DNA of 13,803 bases, taken from NCBI GenBank assembly GCA_964563335.1, contig CAZLWL010000068.1, positions 1-13,803 on the forward strand. Reading direction: 5' to 3'. The DNA comes from QNBT01 sp964563335. Lineage in GTDB: Bacteria; Planctomycetota; Phycisphaerae; Sedimentisphaerales; Anaerohalosphaeraceae. Below the pieces are notes generated by a model. That model worked only from the letters and a program-made list of their open reading frames with translations, was not told the DNA's origin and did not search any database. Each line of letters opens with the position of its first letter. Position 1 is the first letter of the stretch. A program made the position numbers and the translations under genes. Shown piece by piece: positions 1 through 5,224 of this stretch.

Positions 1-2
1 AC

Positions 3-77
3 TATGGAGCTGCTGATACGTACACGTGTCTGGCAACCGCTAAACTTGACGAAATCATGGCGATTCTTACAACTTAA
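3..77 (+). CDS. C-terminal end of an upstream gene (partial), possibly a tyrosine recombinase
   Basis: An open frame enters from the left edge and stops with TAA at 75-77, leaving 24 residues that end in EIMAILTT. The stretch TYTCLATAKLDEI resembles the end of XerC/XerD-type tyrosine recombinases, where the catalytic Tyr sits in a segment like YTHVATERLRQL. If that is right, the Tyr is residue 7 of the fragment. The match is short, and the preceding R-H-R signature lies outside the window, so this is only a hint. An overlapping frame at 4-198 encodes 64 codons from an ATG but has no protein-like character. Confidence 0.25.
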   Translation, partial: YGAADTYTCLATAKLDEIMAILTT

Positions 78-133
78 AGCATTATTGATATGGCAAACCG
101 CATATGAGTTCTTGTACCTGACGGGGTTGCTTT

Positions 134-259
134 ATGAAACCACATGCCCTAAGGATGCAGCCAGATTACAACAGAGAACAAAAGAGAATATTATCTGACG
201 ATTTCAGAAATAAAAATAAATCCGGCAACCTTGTTAAACTCGCAAAACTCAGAAAATAA
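134..259 (+). CDS. possible small basic protein, 41 aa
   Basis: An ATG at 134 opens 41 codons ending in TAA at 257-259. The product is rich in Lys and Arg (ends NLVKLAKLRK) and has no cysteine pair, signal peptide or membrane segment. The only Shine-Dalgarno-like sequence is GGGG about seven bases upstream, which is weak. It lies between the end of the previous gene and a run of decayed repeats. I do not recognise it; it could equally be a chance frame or the remnant of a longer gene. Confidence 0.2.
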   Translation: MKPHALRMQPDYNREQKRILSDDFRNKNKSGNLVKLAKLRK

Positions 260-528
260 TCTCCGCCCACGGCGGCTGGCCAATAGTCCAGAGGACCCCG
301 GCGCGAGCCGGGACTTCACTGCGCTCAGCAGAAAACGGAGGACAGAGGACAAATTAGTCGTTAGTATCTCGTGAATAGTGAATAGTAGGTGGAACCGCTT
401 TGCGGGTTTCTTTGAATAGATTCCTCCACTTCGTAACGCCTTACGTTACTTCGGTCGGAATGACAATGAGCGCTTACTACTTCGCTTTGTGAGCTACGAA
501 GTACAAGTCGTGGGCTGTTTTGATGGAT
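260..528. repeat. intergenic block with three short palindromes
   Basis: No gene is supported here. Three small stem-loops are visible. CCCGGC/GCCGGG at 297-312 has a GCGA loop, which is a GNRA tetraloop. GTAACG/CGTTAC is at 433-449. TACTTCG/CGAAGTA is at 478-503. The text around 420-465 (GATTCCTCC...GGAATGACA) is of the kind of 'GATTC...GAATGACA' intergenic repeat seen dispersed in many bacterial genomes. The block lies downstream of tilS, so one of the stems may end that transcript, although none has a clear U-run on the minus strand. Confidence 0.45.
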
Positions 529-1974
529 TCATCCCGGACGGACACGCAATTGAAGAATCCTTTGTGTTTGGCCTGTAACCTTAGTCAGTTCGCTCGCCCT
601 TAGAGATGCCAGCCAGATAATTTTTTTGCCGTCTGCGATTATTAACAATCTTTGGCGAAGGCCGCGCGGCACTTTCTGTGCAGTAAGAAATTTGCCGATT
701 TTTTTCTCGCCCACGCCGCCTAAAGGCCAAAACGTGTCGCCGGCCTGCCGCCGGCGCACCAAAACCGCACCGGCCAATTTATCATAATCAAACCACTCGA
801 CGTTCCGGTCTTTGGCGGCTTTGAATCCGGTGATATCACAATCTTTCGCGTCAAGAATAGCCGCTTTTATCGTGCAGGCTTCAAATTGTGTCCGGCCGGG
901 AATTTCCAGGGCAGTGGGACCGCTTAAAGTCGTTTGTAGGGTGGACCTTGGCCCACCATTGGCCTTCGAATTTGTGAAAATTACATTTTCATACTCAGCT
1001 TCGGCTAAAAATCCGCCCGGCAGCTCAATCCTTTTTCCGTTAGGGCCTTGTGCCAGTTCGATGATATTCCTGTAGTGCAGGTCTTTCAAATCCCGCTCAC
1101 CGCTGCCGAGGGCAACGAGCGTGCGCCGGACAAGCTCTGCCTGAATGATTTGGGTCTGTGCACGGAATATTTTCCCATCCAGCGTGACCTTGTCCGGCTG
1201 CGAAGCCGAGACAACAACCGGCCACACTTTTTCCACATTCCGACAAACGCGTCTGTGGAGCCTGCGGCATTTTTGGGACAACTGTGCCAATTCGGCCACA
1301 AGCGAACCGCTGCACGCGTTCTGCAACTGCGGCAGGAGCAAATGCCGGATGTAGTTGCGCGTATAGGTGATATCGGCATTGGTATGGTCATCCCGCCAGT
1401 CGAGGTCATTTGCCCTGCAGTATTCGATTATCCGGGCCCGTGTTACGCAAAGCAGTGGTCTTACAAATGTAACTTCATCTGCAAATAATCTGTTCGGCCA
1501 GATTCCCGCCAGGCCCCGAAATCCCGTGCCGCGAAGCAGCCGATGAACCATCGTCTCAGCGTTATCGTCCTTGTGATGTCCTGTTGCAACTGCTTTACAT
1601 CCATTTTCTTTTGCGATATTGATAAGTGCGTCTGTTCGCAGTTTCCGGGCCGCTGTCTCAATGGAAAGCTTACTTTCGGCGGCGCAGGCGCGAACGTCCA
1701 CCGACCGCGGGACCACCTTAAGGCCCAGTTTTTTACCAAGTCCCACCACAAACTCTTCGTCCTGGTCGGCCGCGGGTTCGCGCAACTTATGATTGACATG
1801 GCCAACGACCAGCCTGGCGCCGATTGTGCCGGCCTGGGTGAGCCTGAGCATTGCGAACATCATCGCGACAGAATCGGCCCCGGCTGACACCGCCAACAAG
1901 ACCGACTCGTCTGAGTCGATAAGAGTCGATGGGGTTATGAAAGCAGCGACCTTTTTCTCGAATTGCGACAGCAT
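529..1974 (-). CDS. tilS: tRNA(Ile)-lysidine synthase TilS
   Basis: TilS uses ATP and lysine to convert C34 of the CAU-anticodon tRNA-Ile to lysidine, so that it reads AUA and is charged with Ile. It is a cytoplasmic, normally essential enzyme. The PP-loop ATPase motif lies at residues 30-35 and reads SAGADS instead of the usual SGGxDS. It is followed by HVNHKLR and GHHKDDNAET...RGTGFRGLAGI, all typical of TilS. The C-terminal TilS_C domain is present (RRRQAGDTFWPLG, GEKKIGKFLTAQKVPR, IIWLASLRASE). The 481-aa length fits the longer two-domain form. I chose the ATG at 1974 because it leaves the usual 29-residue lead before the PP-loop. A TTG at 2013 would add 13 residues, and a TTG at 1986 follows a GGGGGCAGG tract. 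It is the last gene of the minus-strand group with ispD. Confidence 0.95.
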   Translation of the reverse strand: MLSQFEKKVAAFITPSTLIDSDESVLLAVSAGADSVAMMFAMLRLTQAGTIGARLVVGHVNHKLREPAADQDEEFVVGLGKKLGLKVVPRSVDVRACAAESKLSIETAARKLRTDALINIAKENGCKAVATGHHKDDNAETMVHRLLRGTGFRGLAGIWPNRLFADEVTFVRPLLCVTRARIIEYCRANDLDWRDDHTNADITYTRNYIRHLLLPQLQNACSGSLVAELAQLSQKCRRLHRRVCRNVEKVWPVVVSASQPDKVTLDGKIFRAQTQIIQAELVRRTLVALGSGERDLKDLHYRNIIELAQGPNGKRIELPGGFLAEAEYENVIFTNSKANGGPRSTLQTTLSGPTALEIPGRTQFEACTIKAAILDAKDCDITGFKAAKDRNVEWFDYDKLAGAVLVRRRQAGDTFWPLGGVGEKKIGKFLTAQKVPRGLRQRLLIIADGKKIIWLASLRASELTKVTGQTQRILQLRVRPG

Positions 1975-2058
1975 CCTGGACCACAAAAGAAATCGGGCCT
2001 GCCCCCGCAACAAACAGACCCGACGCTAATCTCAACGACTTTGTTGACAGGCGGATAA

Positions 2059-2844
2059 TTATTTTGGCGCCTTGGCCTCGGTCTTAGTCATCTCGAGGAT
2101 CCGCTTCCGGGCAAATACCGTATTGCCCTCATAGCGCGACTCCTTCTGGATGGCCAATCGATAAATCGTTAGTGCCTGTTTTCTCATGTGCAGATGCCTG
2201 TCGAGCACATAAGCTGCTTTGAATCTCGCCGGGTAGGGTGTGTTTTGGTCCCACTGAAACGCCCGCTGGTAATAGACCGCCGCTATCTGGTAATCGTTGA
2301 AATGCTCGTAAATCTGGCCGGCTCTGTAGGCCGCGTCGTCAATCTTGTCGCTGGTGGGATAGTTGGTGATTAGCTTGTTGAAGCCCCTCAGCGCCATGCG
2401 AAACTTATCCTCATCGACAATCACGACCAATCTCCTTGCTTCCCAGTAAAGCTGCCTCGCTTCTTCGAAGAGCACATCGGCCTCTTCAATAGAATCGGTC
2501 GCCGCAAGAGCGACCAGCATCGTTTCTGCAGGCATCAGATAACGATATTGAACCAGTGATGCCTGCTCCTTCTGTGCCCATCGCAGCTTTGTGGCGTCGC
2601 CGCTTGTTGTGTAATAGTCCACAAGTTCGGCAATTACGGCCCGATAGGCGCTTCGGTGAACGGCCATTCGTTCAACAAGGTCAACCTCTGCGGCTCCGGG
2701 CGTAACGAAGCCCTCATCGGTTGCTATCGCGGCCTCGGCAGGGACCAGGCGAAATCGCGGGTCATCCTTGGCCACCTCTTCAACGCAGCCGGCGATAAAT
2801 AGTACCGGCAGTATGACTGCCGCCATGAAACTTGTCTTCGACAT
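2059..2844 (-). CDS. BamD-like TPR lipoprotein
   Basis: This is a 261-aa exported lipoprotein. A Lys-containing N-terminus, a hydrophobic stretch (residues 7-18) and the lipobox IAGC place the acylated Cys at residue 20. The second half carries TPR-like helices (FRMALRGFNKLITNYPTSDK, DDAAYRAGQIYEHFNDYQIA, AAVYYQRAFQWD). This is the 'tetratricopeptide with NYP' style of BamD/YfiO outer-membrane assembly lipoproteins, and the length is close to BamD. A role as an envelope-assembly or cell-surface scaffold is inferred; the match is to the TPR fold rather than to a BamD-specific residue. A Shine-Dalgarno AAAGGA lies about eight bases before the ATG. It sits 154 bp downstream of ispD and 84 bp upstream of the chosen tilS start. 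Confidence 0.75.
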   Translation of the reverse strand: MSKTSFMAAVILPVLFIAGCVEEVAKDDPRFRLVPAEAAIATDEGFVTPGAAEVDLVERMAVHRSAYRAVIAELVDYYTTSGDATKLRWAQKEQASLVQYRYLMPAETMLVALAATDSIEEADVLFEEARQLYWEARRLVVIVDEDKFRMALRGFNKLITNYPTSDKIDDAAYRAGQIYEHFNDYQIAAVYYQRAFQWDQNTPYPARFKAAYVLDRHLHMRKQALTIYRLAIQKESRYEGNTVFARKRILEMTKTEAKAPK

Positions 2845-2998
2845 CGTGAGTTCCTTTCAATTTCAACTGCGGAAATTGTCTTCTCTTGAGCACAAAAATA
2901 CCAATTCCGGCGCCGGTGTCAAGTGTAATCAGACAATAAATTTGTCTTGTGGGCCCCGGATTTTCAGCCGGTCCGAAGATAGGCGGTCTAATCGTAAG

Positions 2999-3748
2999 TT
3001 ACCACTGTGCCTCGATATACGGCCCAATCGGGCCTTCGGGTTTGGTTTTGGGACGTGATTTTATTATCGCGTCGGCTATCGGGACATCGCTTTTTCGCGT
3101 AATCTTGATATTTGAGGTGTCCGTCTGAACAATTGAAACCTGGCGGCCCAGGGCCTCGACAAGGGTCGAATCATCGGTCAGGGCGCTCTTATCGACGTTT
3201 TCGATGTTCTCGTAGGCCTTTTTGAGGAGGGCGGCGTCAAAGACCTGCGGAGTCTGGACTTCGTAGAGCCCGGTCCTGTCAACCATCCCGGCTATTTTGC
3301 CATCGGCCACCTTTTTTATTGTTGCCACGACCGGACAGGCCAGTATGGCCGCCCCTGTCTCGGCCGCCCGGCTGATGACCTCATCGACCCATTCGGCCTT
3401 CAGGCAGCACCTGACGGCGTCATGGACGGCAATCAGGTCGATGTCGTCGGCGACCAATTTGAGCACATTGGCGACGGTCTCGAATCGCTCGGGGCCGCCG
3501 TGGCAGATTTTGACGCCGTTGAAGCTGAGGTTGGCGCCCCATTTGAGTTTTACGAGTTCATCATCATCCGGCGAGATTGCGAGCAGTGTCTGTTTGACAT
3601 CATCACGGTCGGCGAAGAACTCGATACTTCGAAGAAATGCCGCTCGGCCGGCCACGTCAACAAAGGGCTTTTTCTTGCTGCCGCCAAAGCGGGCACTCGC
3701 ACCGGCGGCACATATTATCACTGCGACGTTTTTCATTTGTCTGTCCAT
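2999..3748 (-). CDS. ispD: 2-C-methyl-D-erythritol 4-phosphate cytidylyltransferase IspD
   Basis: IspD joins MEP and CTP to form CDP-ME, the third step of the non-mevalonate isoprenoid pathway, in the cytoplasm. The N-terminal nucleotide-binding loop AAGASARFGGSKKKPF (about residues 14-29) is diagnostic, with the conserved Arg and Lys residues. Further family motifs are GGPERFETVANVL, AVHDAVRCC (usually VHDAARP), QTPQVF, LTDDSTLVEALG and SNIKITRKSD. The length of 249 aa is normal, with a slightly extended tail ending IEAQW. The start is uncertain: ATG 3748 has no clear ribosome site, and ATG 3736, four codons in, has GGACA nearby. It is the first gene of the minus-strand group and faces the large intergenic region. 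A clear promoter was not found. Confidence 0.95.
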   Translation of the reverse strand: MDRQMKNVAVIICAAGASARFGGSKKKPFVDVAGRAAFLRSIEFFADRDDVKQTLLAISPDDDELVKLKWGANLSFNGVKICHGGPERFETVANVLKLVADDIDLIAVHDAVRCCLKAEWVDEVISRAAETGAAILACPVVATIKKVADGKIAGMVDRTGLYEVQTPQVFDAALLKKAYENIENVDKSALTDDSTLVEALGRQVSIVQTDTSNIKITRKSDVPIADAIIKSRPKTKPEGPIGPYIEAQW

Positions 3749-3880
3749 ATACTACCGCATGCGGCAAAGACTGTCCAGTAGATCCCCGGCTGTGCGGGTG
3801 GAAACTTAGCCACAGAGTTCAAGAGAAAAAAGAGAAAATAAATAGGGATAATTATTAAAAGCGTGGGGAATTTTGTGTTG

Positions 3881-3930
3881 GCCACAGAGAAAAAGCAGAG
3901 GGTTTTTTAGACGCGGATTAACGCTGATTT
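3881..3930 (+). repeat. left arm of a 50-bp inverted repeat
   Basis: The arm starts GCCACAGAGAAAA and contains TTTTTTAGACGCGGATTAAC. Its reverse complement recurs at 4541-4590 with 45 of 50 positions identical by my count. The GCCACAGAG plus GCGGATTAACGC combination is a style of intergenic repeat seen in many genomes. A degenerate copy of the first part (GCCACAGAG) also begins near 3810. Confidence 0.8.
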
Positions 3931-3962
3931 GGCAGATGAAGTCGTGCAAAGGAAATAAAATG

Positions 3963-3990
3963 TTGTGGGGTTGTCGGTTTTGGCTATAAT
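3963..3990 (+). promoter_or_regulatory. possible weak sigma-70 promoter without a gene
   Basis: A perfect TATAAT at 3985-3990 lies 16 bp after TTGTGG (3963-3968), a poor -35. The only ATG just downstream (3999) opens a 12-codon frame, and a small CTGCCT/AGGCAG stem overlaps it. No gene is convincingly served; this may be chance. Confidence 0.2.
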
Positions 3991-4190
3991 GGCGTGGTAT
4001 GAAAACTGCCTTGAGGCAGATAGATTCATTTACTTAACCACGGATCCGCCGTCGTTAAAACTATGGCGGGACAAGTTTCACAGGAAACTGGAAACTGGGA
4101 CAGTCACTTACCCGTCGAGTCGGCGGCTCGCCGCGGCTGATTTATCCTCATTTTTGGCCAAAAAACAGCATCCCGCCCTGCACTAAACTT

Positions 4191-4348
4191 CTCAAACTGA
4201 CCGTTTTTGTTTTTAGACACGGATTAACACGGATTAACACTGTTTTTAAGAGTCTGGATTCCCGCTTTCGCGGGAATGACAAATTGGGTTATCTCTTTGT
4301 TAAAACTTCACTTATATCAATACATAACTTCAAATCGGTCAGTTTGAG
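4191..4348. repeat. 158-bp palindromic element with 13-bp perfect ends
   Basis: CTCAAACTGACCG at 4191-4203 is matched exactly in reverse complement by CGGTCAGTTTGAG at 4336-4348. The centre (about 4270) almost coincides with the dRS3-like hairpin at 4258-4277. Inside is a direct tandem 10-mer, ACGGATTAAC twice at 4219-4238, sharing GGATTAAC with the outer 50-bp arms. Confidence 0.65.
4258..4277. repeat. dRS3-like hairpin ATTCCC-N8-GGGAAT
   Basis: The sequence forms an 8-bp perfect stem (ATTCCCGC/GCGGGAAT) with a TTTC loop and fits the pattern ATTCCC-N8-GGGAAT, the form described for neisserial dRS3 repeats. Similar 'GGATTCCCGC...GCGGGAATGAC' hairpins are scattered in many unrelated genomes, so the resemblance is to a motif, not evidence of a neisserial origin. 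Confidence 0.6.
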
Positions 4349-4512
4349 TAAACTTTTAAGTTCGGGACACGTTACTAACTTTGCGAGCTGAGTAGATGCA
4401 GGGCAAGACAAAGGGTGGCACTCAAACAGAAAGGCACCCGGTGATACGCTATCCGCGGCTGAACGTAGGGAAGTCCCGGCGTGCCGGGGCTAAACGCCGC
4501 AAAAAAACCGTG

Positions 4513-4543
4513 TTAACCCCGCCCCTCGGAGGGGCGGGGTTAA
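4513..4543. repeat. 14-bp perfect GC-rich hairpin
   Basis: TTAACCCCGCCCCT (4513-4526) pairs fully with 4530-4543 around a CGG loop. It is a very stable stem in either strand. No T-run follows on the plus strand and no gene ends here, so it is listed as a repeat-type stem rather than a terminator. It abuts the right arm of the 50-bp inverted repeat. Confidence 0.7.
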
Positions 4544-4590
4544 TCTGCGTTAATCCGCGTCTAAAAAACTCTGTGCATTTTCTCTGTGGC
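4541..4590 (-). repeat. right arm of the 50-bp inverted repeat
   Basis: The reverse complement of this stretch matches 3881-3930 at 45 of 50 positions, with an unbroken 22-base identical core around AGACGCGGATTAACGC. The two arms enclose about 610 bp that carry no supported gene. Confidence 0.8.
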
Positions 4591-4619
4591 AAAGGTCCTA
4601 TAAATTTTGTTTTTTTCTA

Positions 4620-4648
4620 TTGACATGGGTGTGTGTTTTTTGTATACT
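4620..4648 (+). promoter_or_regulatory. strong sigma-70 promoter of the small RNA
   Basis: A perfect -35 TTGACA at 4620-4625 is followed by exactly 17 bp and TATACT at 4643-4648 (five of six consensus bases). This is the best housekeeping promoter in the window. With the -10 ending at -7, transcription should start at or very near G4655, which is also the first base of the RNA's closing stem. Confidence 0.8.
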
Positions 4649-4654
4649 TAGTTT

Positions 4655-4778
4655 GTTGCGAGTGCAAAACTGGCGTATTCGCCACTGTACTATCCGCGGT
4701 AGAGTGCACTAAACGGCACATCGCAGCAGGGAGACAGACTCTAAAACCTGTTTCTAAACAGCCTGCCTCCCTATTTTT
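4655..4778 (+). ncRNA. candidate structured small RNA, about 124 nt
   Basis: The segment runs from a consensus-like promoter to an intrinsic terminator and has no credible coding frame. A closing stem pairs 4655-4665 (GTTGCGAGTGC) with 4716-4727, eleven pairs with one G-U and a single bulged A. Inside are two hairpins, TGGCG/CGCCA (4671-4684, TATT loop) and CTATC/GGTAG (4690-4702, CGC loop), giving a three-way junction. The next base starts the terminator stem (4728-4772). GAGTGCA occurs twice, at 4660 and 4702, in similar surroundings. I see none of the hallmarks of tmRNA, RNase P RNA, SRP RNA or tRNA, and it does not form the single long bulged rod of 6S RNA. Its end is about 450 bp before groEL1, so it appears to be an independent transcript. 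The function is unknown. Confidence 0.6.
4728..4778 (+). terminator. intrinsic terminator of the small RNA
   Basis: AGGGAG (4728-4733) pairs with CTCCCT (4767-4772). After one A-C mismatch, CAG pairs with CTG (4763-4765). A nested CTGTT/AACAG hairpin (4748-4761) lies within. The stem is followed at once by ATTTTT (4773-4778). Confidence 0.65.
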
Positions 4779-4787
4779 ATGCGCTTT

Positions 4788-4856
4788 ATACGTCATTCTG
4801 AGCCGCAGACAGCCTGTCCTGAGCCTGTCGAAAGAACGAATCTCAATCTGACGTAT
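4788..4856. repeat. dispersed 'CATTCTGAG/CTGTCCTGAGCC' type repeat
   Basis: ATACGTCA (4788-4795) and TGACGTAT (4849-4856) are perfect inverted ends. Between them lies CTGTCCTGAGCCTGTCGAAA, a motif that recurs between genes in many bacterial genomes. GAATCTC at 4838 and GAGATTC at 4861 add a second inverted pair. It is probably a decayed dispersed repeat downstream of the small RNA. Confidence 0.5.
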
Positions 4857-5139
4857 GCCGGAGATTCTTCGCGGCCAAACAGGTTTGGCCGTGCCACCCA
4901 AAGTTTGCCCTTTGGCCGCCGCAATTTCTACGATTTAACACACTTCTATGATTTTTACTCAGAAGCAGGTCTGTCAAGTTGGCGTGCTCGCCGGGGTGAG
5001 CGGGCGGCAAAATGGCAGTTTCAGGCTCGCGCGGGTAGGTTTAGTGTTTTTTTGACTCGAATTTTGTATTTCGCAACATTAGTTGGCGACTACACTTACG
5101 GCTAAATGGTACAGAACGTGGTTAATTAGGGGTGGAAAT

Positions 5140-5155
5140 TGGCACCGGCTTTGCA
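5140..5155 (+). promoter_or_regulatory. sigma-54 (-24/-12) promoter for groEL1
   Basis: TGGCAC-N5-TTGCA at 5140-5155 matches the sigma-54 core consensus at all eleven fixed bases, with GG (5141-5142) and GC (5153-5154) at the required spacing. Transcription would begin near 5166, giving a leader of about 59 nt before the groEL1 ATG. Sigma-54 promoters need an enhancer-binding activator; no clear upstream activator palindrome was identified. Confidence 0.6.
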
Positions 5156-5224
5156 ATAATGGAGGGATTGTGTAGCAGGGCGGTAATATTGTTTTTGGGT
5201 CGAAATTGAGGAGAAACAAGTATT

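Larger units (their letters stand above)
3749..5224. other. 1.5 kb non-coding region before groEL1
   Basis: No convincing protein gene is present: the open frames of 60-110 codons here are built from repeats and lack ribosome sites. The region holds, left to right, a 50-bp inverted repeat pair enclosing a 158-bp palindrome with a dRS3-like hairpin, a strong 14-bp GC stem, a promoter with a small RNA gene and terminator, a 'CATTCTGAG...CTGTCCTGAGCC' dispersed repeat, two further stems (4872-4891 and 4898-4915), and the sigma-54 promoter match. The stem at 4475-4488 (CCCGGC/GCCGGG) belongs to the same hairpin type as the one at 297-312. A TTGACT at 5052-5057 has no good -10 partner. Confidence 0.7.

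Noticed and set aside
3297..3809. 170-codon plus-strand open frame over ispD
   Set aside because: It lies opposite the well-supported ispD gene and its product is Ser/Thr-rich without motifs.
3965..4186. 73-codon plus-strand open frame in the large intergenic region
   Set aside because: No ribosome site at the start, no recognisable composition, and it is built within repeat sequence.
3881..4590. CRISPR array
   Set aside because: Repeated motifs are present, but they are inverted or irregularly spaced, with no set of equal spacers.
4396..4623. 75-codon open frame before the small RNA promoter
   Set aside because: It runs through two GC hairpins and the right arm of the 50-bp inverted repeat, so its sequence reflects repeats and not protein selection.
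4658..4712. CIRCE operator (TTAGCACTC-N9-GAGTGCTAA)
   Set aside because: GAGTGCA occurs twice but as direct copies, without the inverted TTAGCACTC half and far from groEL1. No CIRCE was found before either groEL or groES.
4655..4727. tRNA-like cloverleaf
   Set aside because: The three-way fold is superficially similar, but there is no TTC-type T-loop, no anticodon arm of proper size and no 3' acceptor end.
4633..4851. 72-codon open frame overlapping the small RNA
   Set aside because: It begins inside the promoter, upstream of the predicted transcript start, and ends in a dispersed repeat.
5052..5080. sigma-70 promoter TTGACT...AACATT before groEL1
   Set aside because: The -10 partner at 17 bp matches only half of the consensus; the sigma-54 site is much stronger.
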